Of a stretch of DNA of 64,000 nucleotides, positions 1-12,270 are shown in pieces (the first letter of the stretch is position 1; each line of letters begins with the position of its first letter). The DNA comes from Fasciolopsis buskii (Eukaryota; Platyhelminthes; Trematoda; Plagiorchiida; Fasciolidae), in contig LUCM01003396.1 of the NCBI GenBank assembly GCA_008360955.1, forward strand, positions 62,001 to 126,000, written 5' to 3'. The notes beneath the pieces are model-generated. The model made no database searches. It saw nothing but the letters and a program-made list of their open reading frames with translations, and was not told the origin of the DNA. The translations under genes and the position numbers were made by a program.

Positions 1-698
1 CGACGATGCAAGCTGTGGAAGAATGGCTAAATGCCAGCTTGGTTGGGGATCACAGTTGCCTTCAGTGGTACTGACTGCAACAATTGATTCCGGAGTACAT
101 CTAATGCTTTTGCAAGTAATTTTTAAATATCGTGTCCAGCCCTCATCAGTGTACTCTGCCGGTGCTTTCCAAGTCCTGAATTAGTTTATCTTGCCACAGA
201 ACGTCCACATTGTGGCATGATAACCTGAGGTTCTCGCGTTCAAATCATCTACTATGGCAACGACTCCCTTTCTGAAAATGAAGTCCATTTCGGTTCCATT
301 AACAACGGAAATAAAAAGAATGATAAACAGAATAAAATCCTTGATTTGTGGCATCGGAGAAAGAGTAGCTCGCACTCATAAAACTGCGAGCAATAAGCGT
401 AACATGTTATTTTATTTTCTTCAGCAATTATATATCAGCTTACCCATAGGGGATCCTAATTAGTTTTAGCTATCTGAATGCGAAATAAATCAATGATTAG
501 ATGATTCAAACATATATATATATATATATATATATTACAGTATACATAGCTTATATCCCATGGTGGTTATCAAGTGACCAATGCCTATCGGTGATAAAAA
601 TGAAAGGTTTAACAGTGCATTCAGCGTCTTGAAGCCTTGCAAACGCATGCATGAAGTACGTTGAAAATATCATCCGGAAAATTGCTGACAAGGTTTAC
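1..698. other. AT-rich flank, no gene seen
   Basis: I see no convincing exon or RNA gene here. The only obvious structure is a short (AT)n microsatellite at 512-535. The stretch lies upstream of the TPPP start and beyond the 3' side of a possible minus-strand exon at 699-832. Confidence 0.5.
512..535. repeat. (AT)n microsatellite
   Basis: About twelve uninterrupted AT units are visible directly in the sequence. No function is implied. Confidence 0.95.
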
Positions 699-832
699 CA
701 ACGAAGGGATGTTTCGCAATTCCAATTTGGTCTTGGCAGTAAACCTTGGAAACCACTGTTTCCTGATTTACTGAGATAACTTCCACGCAAGATCGCATCG
801 CTTTAAGTGCGCAGTTTTCACATTTCTCGTGG
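699..832 (-). CDS. Candidate internal exon, Cys-rich, unrecognised
   Basis: The minus strand holds a 134 bp open block between an AG acceptor preceded by a T-rich tract and a good donor, TTG|GTAAAC. It encodes about 44 residues with several cysteines (HEKCENC near the start, then two more Cys). First codon positions are purine-rich, as in real coding DNA. I do not recognise a family; a small metal-binding or disulfide-bonded segment is possible. It would lie divergently to TPPP exon 1, about 430 bp away. No partner exon was found, so a chance open frame remains possible. Confidence 0.33.
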
Positions 833-1266
833 CTCACGTGACGAAAACAATCAAAAGTCAATAAGTGTTATTCATACGAAGTGAAGAGAAGAAGTGCATA
901 AAGGTAAAGATATTCACCCACGCTTATTTTATTCGTGGCACCTGTCTGCGCATATGGTTCCTGTCACACATGGTTGAGTACCTTGTGCAAGTGTGCGTGC
1001 GTGGAGTTGTGTGAAAACGTACACATGTGCGCGAGCAATAAAAGATTAGCTGCCTGTTTGTGAGAGTCTGGTTAACAATCACAATGAATGTTAAGACAAA
1101 TTTAGATTTTTTTCTCCACCGTACTACTGAGTATTCAGGTGCATGAATGACTATATATGACTCTGAGAAGTAAGGGAATTCATTTCAGCAAATAGCTTCT
1201 AGTCGTAGCTCGTCAAGTTGCCTTTTGAACGTCACTTTTACTAAGCCATAATCCATAAGAACGCAG

Positions 1267-1460
1267 ATGGCCTCGGGCGGTGATTCGGATGATCTAAAGA
1301 ATGCATTTCTTGCCTATTGCCGTGTAATTAGTCACGATTCAGTGAAGGGAAATGCATCAACAATAAGGAAAATGTGTACGGACACTGGGATCAATAAGAC
1401 GAAGATGAAACAGAATGATATCGACCTGGAATATGCGCGTTGTTTCGGCACTTCAAAAGA
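1267..1460 (+). CDS. TPPP: TPPP/p25-alpha, exon 1 (start codon)
   Basis: This is the first coding exon of a tubulin polymerization-promoting protein (p25-alpha) homologue; the family binds and bundles microtubules. It starts at ATG 1267 and encodes residues 1-64 plus two bases, ending at a strong donor AAAAGA|GTAAGT. The reading DDLKNAFLAYC ... STIRKMCTDTGI ... DIDLEYARCFG matches the family N-terminal core, in which human TPPP has an FRRF helix, a KLCKDC segment and a VDIVFSKIK segment. The phase-2 end is completed exactly by the exon at 24212. The start was chosen because this is the only ATG ahead of the conserved core and a non-coding stretch lies upstream. I see no signal peptide or membrane segment, which fits a soluble cytoskeletal protein. 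Confidence 0.88.
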
Positions 1461-4400
1461 GTAAGTAATTTGTAATTTTCACTTTTCCGGTGGATATAGT
1501 TGACACTTCTTCTTCACGTTGAAGAACTTAAAACAATTGGACGAAATTAGTTCAGGTCCATTTATTTTGATTGCTTTTATCGTGGAGTTGGATATATTGC
1601 CACCAATATCGTCGTTCATACCAACGTCTCTATGACAGATTCATTCACGAAAGTAGTGATACTTGTATAGTAGAAAAAAACAATTATAGAATAATGTACC
1701 GGGCACTATGGACGCTCGGCCTATTTATGACTGGGGTTAAAGCACCGCACAGGTTTACATCCCTGTCAAGAATCACTAGCAGCAGATAACAACCTTTTTC
1801 TTTCCCGGAGTAGAAACGGAAGTGACTGATAGTAGACCGAACATCTTTGTTTCTCATCTCTCCAGATTAACACTTATTCAGCACCAACGCTTCATGGCCC
1901 AACATCTTTCTCCCGTTGACTTGACGTGATTAGAAGTTATTTCTCCTACATAGATCGATACGCGTGTTATGAATCGAGGATAACATTAGTAGGAACAGCC
2001 AGACTACCATGGTATGACATGAACTAAACCAATGTCACCAGTACTTAAGACGCAGATACTAACAGTAGTTATAGGATTAGTTCCTGTTGAAAGCCAGTCT
2101 TTCCCCCAATGACGGCTAGCTTACAAACTTCCTGTGGGTTTCAGGGAGTGATTTCACTGTGCAGAAAGATTAAATTACTTTGTAGATTTGTTATGCGCTT
2201 TGAGGTTAGATTTCGTACGTTTCCGATTTTGACAGTGCTAGTGCGTCGGCATTTTTCCATTGATATTAATATTGACCTGATAATTAGCTGCTGGCCGTTT
2301 GAATAAATAATAACAACCTGAATTGACTTGAACAGTCATTCTAACGAGAAGAAGAAGGGTTACGATATCTATGCACCCTCCAGTGTTTAGTTACATTTAA
2401 CCTAAACGATATCTATCGCAAAATTGTTTAATACTGGAAAATCGATCCAATTCAGCACACTAAACTTGGAATTTCCCAACTTAACTCTAGGAATCGGTTC
2501 GCTGTCTGAGAATCTTTACACATGACTAGGAACGAGAAAATGTCGAATGTATAAAATAAGAATCCACGTTCTTCGTTGGTACCTTTACGCGACGGATGTG
2601 TTTCTGTTCGAGTTCCTGTCTATCTCTACACGTGATTTGGAGTAAATGTGGTTAAGGTTGACTTTTCCGGAACGTGCCTAACTTCACAATCTTCTATACT
2701 AAGGAGGCCTTTTCGCTGCTTACCTTCTAATGCAAAAGCATATCTGTAAAAGGTCAGGAAATAATTCGTCTCATTTAAAAAGTTCGGAGTGAGTTCTAAA
2801 TGAAAGCTGCTACTAGATCATTTAGCTCCATCATGGCCTCCGGTGATTTCGTCTTCGAGTTTACTTTATGTTTGGAATAAATAGATTGGACAGCGAGCCA
2901 ATCACTGGACTGTCATTAAGCGTTCCATTTTTAGGGTAGTGATGATAAACCAATTAAAAGAATATTCGATTTTTTGTCAAGGCTACGTCGTACCTGTACC
3001 TGTTGTTCTTTCAGGGTGGTGCTACGAGGTGTTTTACGGTATGCTGGCAAAGTCGGAATACAGGGATAGGCTATAATATTTCAGTGACCTGGTCTTCTGT
3101 CGCTGTCCCCTAGATCATTTGGTACTTCGGAAACGATCCACGTTTAGCGCACTAACCAGCTAATTCCGGAGGCTTCAGTTCTGTCAGTTCAAACAATTAT
3201 CCGATAACCAGCTTAGCCCATGGTTGCAAAAACAGTCATCCACCATACGATGCGTTAGATGACCAAATGCTTCGGCAACCAAACCGAAACACTTTTAAGT
3301 AAAATGTCGGAAATGAAAACTGATGAAGCCTAAGTTTCTGTCCAAATAACCACCTAACTGACTCCCTTCCGCGAGAAAGGAGAAAGACAAGAATGGGCCC
3401 AGCAAGCGCCATTCGCGTAGCGACCACAAACACGAGAGTTACTGCTGCTTGTATTTAAAAGACCGCGTTTAATTTAGAAGAAAATTCCTGGTCAAATAAT
3501 CTTCTGACTGAAACTTGAGACAAATCCTCATTTGCCTACCGGTTCGTAATAACACACTGCTGATTTCAGTGCGAAGGCATGTTAGCATTGGAGGGCGTAG
3601 CGGGATCAATCAGCCATTGGTTCGAACGTGAGTCCCTAGCCTCATGCAAGGCACTAGCACTGTTAGCACTATCTGCTGATCATGTGACTTCGAGACAGCC
3701 ATTGCCAACAGTGTCAACGCTGTCGAAGCGATCGATTTTGTTGGTCTTGGGGTGACGAGAATTCACACCAAACGGACTTTTGTGAGACTGTTGGTTATCG
3801 AATAAACAAAAATGCATGGAAATGGGTTTCCAGTTAGGTCAGAACGGGCTCCTATCGTCGGTATAAACGACCGTGTGACAACAAAGGTTGCGCATGTAAA
3901 CAAACTGGCTAGTATCAGTTCGACAGTATCTTGTGAGAAGTGGGGCAATCAAAATCGATGAATGTGAAAGCTATCGTTGTCTGTGGCACGCTGGCGTCAC
4001 TCACATTTTAATCCACAGTTGCTGACGTCTTCAAATAAAACACTTCAAAGTGAAGAGTCTTGTATCAAAGTTCAGTATGTGTAGCCTATAGTATGCAACG
4101 CTTGCTCAAGCTCAGTCGAGATGACAACATAGAACCAGATCTTTACAATATCTTGTTACTTCGTGGTAGACATCACTGTTGTCAAAATGGTGCAGTGAAC
4201 TAAGGAATGTTGCAAACGTTCAACTTCGCCCGTCTGTATTCTTTGGACAGATGGATCTGGGCAGTAAAAATAAGAAGAGCTTTAGGATTTGATGTTCAAA
4301 TTACTCATCCTTAAAGAAAAACACCCATAAGTTTCCGTCAAGGATTAAGGGTTTTATTATGAACCTGCAATTTCTTGTCGGTCTCAACAAGATTCTTGGG

Positions 4401-6647
4401 TTACGGAATCCATGAAAAAATCAAAGAACAAGAAGTGCTCAGCTGTGTAGATAGAATCGGGAACACAACTGCCGTGAACAGTGTTAAGTAAAAATGTCCG
4501 ATTCATATAAGTACAATTTTTATTGTTCTCTCAGAATGGAATTCACATTAAAACTAATTTTACTAATATTTTGCAATTTTGTACCGCTCTGAAACCAGTA
4601 CCATCCCTTGGAACAAGTTACCTGTATTCATTGTATGAAACCCCGCAACATAACGTGTGAGCAGCGATAACTTCAGAATGGATTAAAATGCAGTGCTGCG
4701 GTCAGAATGAATCCACTCTATTTATGCCTCACAGCCTCAGGAGTCGATAGTTTCGCGATTCCTTCCGGTGAGCAATAAATAATTTTTTGAGTTGTCACAT
4801 ATGTCAACCAGCTTGATTTAACGGAAATTCAGTCATTTAGTACGGTGCTTGCTGATTGAAACCAAATTCAGTTTTTGTACTCCATAACAAGCTTTGTGTA
4901 ATAAAAAGCAAGTGTGAAAATTCCCACCCATCCTGGAATGTGCAGTCTGCCAGCAGGTCCGTGTTTCACTGATTCACGCATCCGATCCGAACGAAACAAT
5001 GAGTCGGAGGACCGAAATCTGTAGCAGAACTAATTTATACAAGCAGCGATTAAGCAGGTTATTGTTTACCTGAATCACATGTTTTTTGGCGTTCAGTTCC
5101 ACGCTGTTCATTTTTGGATTAATGCAAGACCTTGCGGTAGATTTCACGTAGTGACAAGTGAACAGGCACCCAAATAAACCACCCACATTTCATCGCCGTA
5201 TTTGTCGCACCCAATGAGTCGCAAAGGTAGTTTAACGATATTTGAGTACCCAGAAAACTCCACCTGGGAATGGTCATGGATATGACGAAAAGAAGTTGAC
5301 TGATTCGCAGAGGAATCCTACCGTGAACCGTCCAGGTATAAATCGGAGACTATTCAAATGCGAAGTCGGCGACATTGTGACCTGTAAAAGATAAATGTTT
5401 TCAATCATTTTACTTTATTACCTATTCTATACTGATGCAGCAGAGTGGCCTGAGTCAAGGCTGGTTATCGCAAAGGAGATGGGAGTTTGGACAGTGGTCT
5501 AACCAACCTCAATCATAAGGTTTCAGTGGCGAAACTGGGAGCATCTTAGGACGATCCTTTCCCTAACTCTGTTGCCTTCCCCGAATCGTAACTTCAACTA
5601 TATCGTTGAGGTGACTGGCTGTGGGCTGAATGGCTTCCTGGAGAAAGTGATGCGTTAAGCCGTCGCAGACGTTTTCATTGTTAGCAGACGACGAAAGTTG
5701 TGCTCTTATATGTACTAGCACCCTTGTCGAAAGGTCAGCGCGAGATTTTCTGATTACCGCTGGTAAATAAATGACCATATAATTCACACATTATTGTCCA
5801 TGAATCTTAATGTGCTGTTAACGGATAACGAATCAGTTATAAATTAATCCACTGTAAATCACTTCGAGCTACGCTTTTACTGACGAGCCTGGGCTCAGGC
5901 ATTTGCGATTGTTTCTGACGGGACTAGTGAGTCACTCGGATAAGTTGGCAGTGAAATGTTTTTAGCTGTGAAGCGTGGGTTCCTATCGTGCGTTGTTCTT
6001 AAAGCCTTCACAGTTAGGTAACAATTCGTGAAAAGATTGAGCTACAGTGACGTTTGACCTTGGGCGCACATGGGCGCAACGGTCAGCGAAGGTGTGAGTG
6101 ACAGTCTGAGATATATATATCCACGCGCAGCTTCAGACAATCCCTAATGCATACACACGCGCACAAGTACTCCCGCTTAGGGCTATACAGACGATATACA
6201 CACATTAGCTGGACACGTGCGTGATTCGTTTGTACTGGCATGGTCAACTGCTCATCGACCTCGCGCGTTTTCGCATGCGAATCACTGGAATGTGCGCGCA
6301 TGCGCTTACGTGAGTGCAAAGTAGCTCGTGTGAATGGTCGGACCAATTACGTGCTTGGCCTTTTGGCCGGCTGGCTGATTTTTGAGGCAAATAGGTGAAG
6401 CATAGGTGAGTGAGCGGGTAGTTTAGTGACGAAGTGCGCTGTCGGCCTGCCAGTGCGTTTGGTATTGGCAGCTGTGCCTGTCATTGTTGGCTGACGTGAG
6501 TTAAAATCATTTGAGTTAGGTCGAGCTAAATTGAACTGCGCGAATCGGGCTGAGTCCACAGGGAGTGAGATGGCGGGAGAGCAAGCAACCCCTCCCAAAG
6601 TTGTGTTACAATAGATTCCTTTTGTACTCCTTTTCCGCCAGAAGTAT

Positions 6648-6649
<2 letters not shown>

Positions 6650-6688
<39 letters not shown>
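6650..6688. repeat. (TG)n microsatellite
   Basis: About nineteen TG units are visible directly. The repeat creates spurious open frames on both strands that encode alternating His-Thr or Val-Cys. Confidence 0.95.
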
Positions 6689-6689
<1 letters not shown>

Positions 6690-9363
6690 ATGCCTGACCA
6701 CAAATCCAATCGTGAGATCGAGTATTAGCAACATACAAAGAATTAAACATCACTCCTGAAATGTTGATCCACGCGATCAATCGATCTGGCTCTCTCGATC
6801 GATCAGGCGATAAAGAGAGAAGGTAAAAGAGAATGAAGACATACGAGTGTCAAATTATTTCAGATATGAGAGCATTAGGGTAAACCGTTTCTTCCGGCAC
6901 TTCACAAACTTGGTTTATTTTGTTTTGTTCTGTCTAAAGTAATGCTAACTCATTGACTCGGTTCGCTGCTTTTATTTTTGGAAGTACGGATATGAGTAAT
7001 AGTTACTTTACAGCCCCTCTAGTTGTAATAGATCTGCAAATTTTATCCGAGTGATCCAGAGTATTATACCAGATGTTTTCTAATTGCTGTGCAGTAAAAG
7101 AATCCACGGAATTTGAATGACAAGTACAAAACAAAATTGTTGTCTCGTCGGATACTTCAGGAAACTGTTAGTATTGCCGATTTTGCAGTAGATTCCATAC
7201 CTCAAAGCAATATTTGGTCTTTAGTTACACTGTTATGCATGCGTGACAAAGTGCAGGTAATTAACCGATCAGCAACAAACTGACACATTACGGTTTGGGG
7301 AGAGGTAACGTTATCAGTCACTTTCGAGAAAATTCCGTTGGCTTGTTCTCAGTAGTTTTTGTCCATGTCTGTTACTGGCTGTAACTAACAGTCAGATCCT
7401 TCTTCTTAATTGATGTTTGTTGTCCCAAAAAGATGACAAAAGATATTGGATGTTTAAAAAGAATAATCAGTTGGTGACAAACGATCTTCAACGCAAAACT
7501 ACTACTTGCGGGTATGCGTTACGTTTGCCTTCACATTTAATGCAGAAGTATGCAACTATTCCAGGAACACGTTGTCTTACTTGCACGAATGATCCCGTTT
7601 TATCGTACTACTCTTTAGCTATATTCTGTGCATTTCGAGCAGCCTGATATAAAGACAGGTATAGTTTGCAGATTTTTCCTTGTTGGACAGGAAAAGCTAT
7701 CATTTTTCCAAAAACGGACGAAGTTGTTGATGGATGCTCGTACCGGACATGACGTTCTTATTGTCAATAATCAAACTAATCACACAATAAACTTGCAGTA
7801 TGTTTGCTACATTGTAATTTTTCAGTTTCGGTCTTTCCATATCTTCCAGAAGACTGAGCATTTGTGTTAAACCAGTTCGTTTTGTCCTTCCGGAATGACT
7901 CTTTGTCGACTTACTTTTCCGTCCTGACCTCCATAAGAACAGTGAGTGGATTGGGTGCCCCAATTCTTTTTAATATTGATAGGTGGCTGTTTTTCAGAAA
8001 AGATGCAAATGAGCAAAGTAAATGCTTATTTGCTGAGATACACCAAATTTGACTACACTGTTTTCCAAGGCGATGATTTTCTACACCGATTGCAAAATTC
8101 CCTTTCTGTCTTCAGTTAGCCGGTATTCAAATCGTCTAAAGGTACTTTTCATTCCATTTCCGTCTATATCACAATAGGTCCAAGATTTCTAAATATGTCT
8201 ACGCTGTTCCTCTTTCGCCTTACCACGAGGTGCATTCAGATATTGGAACTGAACTTGTTTGCAAAGTGAGCTGTGCAAAATTCTCAAACAGCCCAACGAT
8301 TCTGGTATACTTTGGTTTTTATTTAAAAAATGTTCTGGTGGCACTTACAGCCCAGTGTTGTTTGATGGTAAGCCAGGGATTGCTGCGAATATTAAGCACA
8401 CAACATTGCCTATCTAATTAGTTAGATTTCCTGTTGTCTAATTCTCTGGGCCACACTTTAACCAGGTTATGAATATCAGATCAATTATTTTGAGACATTT
8501 TCCAAGAAAATGCGTACGGGCTACACTCGGATCCTCCGAAGCAATCCATCCGCTTGTCCCCCGGGGCAACCCACTGGTTCTAATCCTAAAATCACTGTCT
8601 ATCTCGTATCGGTATCTGGCGGAATTGTTACGTGCTTCGTTTGGTTTACATTCGGGTACAAAAGAAGAAGTCACCTGCGGTTGGCCCACAAATTTCGGTT
8701 ACCCAACTAGTTTAGGCAATTGCCCACGTTTTGGGGCTGAATGCGGAAGTGGCAGTCGCCAGTTTGGTTCAACTGTAAGTTAGTGAAAATACTTTATCTT
8801 TTTCAAGTTCGCCACGACCCAAAGTTTTTCCAAACTTGGGAAGACTGTGAACAAGGTGAACAATCGCTGCCGTTTTGCTTGTAATTTCGGTTAACTTCAT
8901 TAGCTTCCATAACGATATTCCAAGCAACTCTATCTTTAAATCCGTAGACACAACGAGACTGCACTTTGACGTGGTGTGACGGCTTGCGTGCCTCCATGAT
9001 CCAACGAACTATACAGGATGGTTTATCTCAAGCCGAAGATCCAATCATGCCTGGAAGGTCAATGGGTAGAGACCTGACGAAGTAGTCTCATAGTCCTCCA
9101 AGTCGGGGTTTGATGTGAGTTAGCGGCTCAGTCAGAAAAACGAGTGGAAGAATAATTGATCCAATTAGATGGACGCCCACTCAAGTATGCCCCGCTGCCT
9201 TGCAGTCAGGTTCTTGTCAGAACCAAAGGTTTTGGTCGAGAACCCTAATCGTTCTTCTGCTTAGCGGCTGGACTCCCTAGCAGTACCCGTCCATTATTCC
9301 CCATGAGTTACACGCCTACAAATAATTCCATACTGCATCGGTCGTCGCGCAGGATAATCAGGA

Positions 9364-9373
9364 NNNNNNNNNN
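9364..9373. other. Assembly gap (10 N)
   Basis: Ten N characters mark a gap of unknown or conventional size inside TPPP intron 1. The true distance across this point, and therefore the exact intron length, is uncertain. Confidence 0.98.
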
Positions 9374-9855
9374 GCGGCGCAAGCCCGCAAACTTCAGCTC
9401 ACCGAGACGCTGTGCGTGTGTTCGCTCCTTCCCCGTTATTTTTAACGACTTTCTGAGTTGTTAACTACACAACTATCTCCTATCTGAACTCTCCCACAAG
9501 ACTATCACCAATGCCGGACATAACTGCGATTTAAAGCAATTATCTCTGGTTAGGCATTTTTTAATGATTCCAAAACTGGATATTTTTTGGACGATTCAGC
9601 CTATATATAAAGATGAAATAAGAAAAATGTACTGACAGCCTAATTTCAAACTGGGGGATATTAACGACCAGTAAGTGCAATAGTTTGGTTTCCGAAAAGA
9701 TTGCACACGTATCAATTTGCATTGCAGGGCATAAGATCTGTATCGGATAAGAACGTTTAAACATCTGAAAAATAAACATATTTACAGAATAAAACAAAGT
9801 AAAATGCGCGACGGTGAGTGGACCTGGGGCAGGTCAGCACAGAAGGCACATTTAG

Positions 9856-10558
9856 GTGGTTAACCAGATTCAGAATTATAATGGTGCAAAATGGATAATA
9901 GGGGCTCAAGATCGCGGTCGATTCGGAATGATTGTGGTAAACGAAGGTGAGGTAATAAGATTCTCAAAAGTCGATAAATTTGGGTTCTCAGTGCATCCAC
10001 ACAATGAGCGGGATCCGGACATAACGAAACCAAAGGAACTGCATCATCCAACGGACTGCAAGTGGCTGCACTTTCATAAGTATTTGTGGTGAGTGCTTCA
10101 GCAAGCTGAGCCAAGAATCTGTCTGTCAGAGGCGAATGAAAAATCTAACCGGCCCTCTAAGTAACCGTCCGGAACAAGTTGGTCTATCAGCTGGATTATT
10201 TGTTTGCGAAGTGAAACAGCTTCCTCATGAGCTGACACGTAATACCAAATCAGATACTCTTCTTGAGATTTTTGCCGAGCTATTACCCGAGTGTATGCAA
10301 ACAAAACTCGTAGAGTTGATTCAGGCATTCGATGCCAACGTGGACAAGCTGCATCGACATAATTCCGGCTCCAGAAAGAGCGGAGGTAAATCTGCGGAAG
10401 TGCATCGGAAGTAAACACTAAATCGGATATGTACTTCTAGACGTCAACAAATCGAAAAATACAACCCTCCACAGACCTGGATCAGATGTTGGATCGAAGT
10501 AGCCAAGTTGATATGTCTCGTGTACAGATATCGTCCGAGTTGGCTTGGTGCATTCTAG
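9856..10558 (+). CDS. Possible nested gene, three exons with micro-introns, unrecognised
   Basis: Three blocks join in phase inside TPPP intron 1. Exon a is 9856-10088 (acceptor CATTTAG, donor TTTGTG|GTGAGT). A 43 bp intron follows. Exon b is 10132-10410, ending CGGAA|GTAAAC, followed by a 30 bp intron ending TACTTCTAG. Exon c is 10441-10558 and ends in TAG. The joined CDS is 630 bases, 209 residues plus stop; it begins at an acceptor, so the true N-terminus is missing. Codon first positions are strongly G-rich. Visible features are a Gly/Val stretch (RGRFGMIVVNEGEV), an acidic-hydrophobic helix (LLEIFAELLPECM) and a Trp-rich hydrophobic end (TWIRCWIEVAKLICLVYRY). The last segment faintly recalls the peroxin PEX16 (W...AK...), but not convincingly. 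Long antisense frames exist here, so strand assignment is an inference. Confidence 0.48.
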
Positions 10559-11775
10559 ATCTATATTCGGTTCCATTTCCTCATTCTGGTGATATAACCG
10601 GTGATCCATTGGTCCACTTTTTTGTGGTCTTCTGACCTCGATCAGGTTCTCCTTTGGAGAATTAGAATCACTTGATATTCTGGATTCAGTTTTATCCAGG
10701 AATCCATTCAACTTTAAACTCGATTGAGACGTCTTCGATAATCCTTTACTGTGACGGAAAGTCGTGGCGCTGCGTTACACCCTCAGATTTCTCCTGGGGA
10801 ACTTGGACGCGTAACTGCAGTTCTGAAGACGAACACAATGGACAACGAGGTCCATCATTCGTTGACATAATGACTGTCAAAGTAAATCTCGAAACGGAGT
10901 ATGGTACAACGGAAATACGATTATCGTTGGTCTGTTAGCAGAGAAGCACAATGTAAGCACTCCATAATCAAAAGAAGACTTTGCGGACAGTTCAATGAAA
11001 TAGCAAACTTGACATTGGCGGATGCAGGAAAAGCAGACATCAAATTGAATCAGTCAGGCTTCTCTCCATCGGATCAGTTTATGATATTATTCGGACATTT
11101 AAATGGCTTGGCCGCACAAAACCCAGTGCTCTTCTGTTCGGTCTCCTCACTTATTCAGCATACATCATCTCATCACTCATCACCCAAATCATCGTTCAGT
11201 CAGTAACAACCACAAGGTAAAGCCCTTACTGACCGTGCCGTTTGCCTCCAAGGATACATGTTTCGACAAAGAAAGTGCGATATCCAAGGGAAACAGGGGA
11301 TGACCTTACCAGCTTGGCGAAAACATAACATGCTTGTACTGTAGCCACACATCGGAACACAGTCTAATTGTACAAAACGCACGTTGTTTTCAAATCAATA
11401 TTCTAAGTTCTGATAAAATGTTCTAACTACCTTTCGCCACTGTTCCAGTCCAACTGCAATTGATCCCTCTAGCGGTGTCTACAGTCAGCTAGTTGACGGG
11501 TTTTCTCCTATACCCCAACCAAGAAGGACGCACTAATCTTTACCGTCCCCCGAACGTCGCATTGCATTTCTCACTCCCACGTCTGCCACATGCTTCCTTT
11601 CGACTTTACGTTCACAAACCCAGTTGCTGTCGAACGTTTGTTCTTGAGCTACGACTGTGTCGCAACAGCGTACGAAACAGAACTATCGATGAACCAAAGA
11701 ACTCCGACGAGCAAACAATGTTAGCGAGCGTGGAATCAAATTAAGCGGCTATGCTTTTGCAGCAGATTTTCGCCT
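10559..11775. other. Intron stretch with open frames of unclear status
   Basis: Several overlapping open frames occur on both strands (for example + 10672-10938, + 10901-11206, - 10418-10711). Their composition is not random, but they lack a consistent chain of splice sites. They may be further exons of the 9856-10558 candidate or a decayed gene copy. A hydrophobic reading with LLFGLLTYSAYIISSLI lies near 11105-11200 in one + frame. I could not choose between models. Confidence 0.35.
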
Positions 11776-12270
11776 GTGGTTCCTGATCTTAGCGTTCATC
11801 AAAGACACTGGATCTCGCAAGCGTCGCTGGGTCTAGTGGAGCAAAAAAGCCAGCTGCCTAACTGCAAGGAAGTAAATAAGGTGCGTCGACAGTTGCAGCG
11901 TCAGTTGACAGTAAACTCTAAGAATGACCGCGAAAACTGGTGGGTTAAGGTAGCCGAAGCGATGAAGGAAGCGTCCGCTTCAGGTAACGGTCAAAGACTG
12001 TTTAAGCTTATACGCGACAGCGGTAGGCGGCGAACTTCGGTTAGTGAAGTCGTGTGCAACAGAAATGGAGAGCTCATCCATTGTAGACAACAAATGCTGA
12101 ACCGTTGGGTAGAGCATTTCAAGGATCAGTTTAGCTGGCCACATGCTAACGTATTTAGTCCAACGTCTGCAGTTGTAAATCATTGGGAGGTGTCACTTGA
12201 TCCCCCAAACGGAAGTAGAAGTGCAGTCGAATATTCGGCTTCTGAAGAGGGGAAAAGCAGCCGGTCCTGA
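11776..12270 (+). pseudogene. LINE fragment: linker before reverse transcriptase
   Basis: An open reading of about 164 residues contains ENWWVKVAEAMKEAS and NGQRLFKLIRDSG, followed by GELIHCRQQMLNRWVEHF. These are typical of the helical stretch between endonuclease and RT in flatworm RTE-like polyproteins. The reading shifts frame near 12200, where the RT part continues at 12197 in another frame. It is broken and not a host gene. Confidence 0.8.

Larger units (their letters stand above)
1461..9855 (+). other. TPPP intron 1, left part
   Basis: This is AT-rich intronic DNA without a gene I can support. It includes a (TG)n microsatellite at 6650-6688, GC-richer blocks near 8500-8780 and 9040-9340 that look like old repeats, and a ten-base N gap at 9364-9373. 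Open frames over the TG repeat encode His-Thr or Val-Cys runs and are artefacts. An open frame at about 8469-8776 ends near a GTAAGT, but I see no matching acceptor or family. Confidence 0.6.

Noticed and set aside
3590..3650. tRNA-like box B (GGTTCGAAC) near 3630
   Set aside because: No box A at the right distance and no acceptor stem.
6347..6780. Long minus-strand open frames with His-Thr runs
   Set aside because: They are created by the (TG)n repeat at 6650-6688; there is no splice context or domain.
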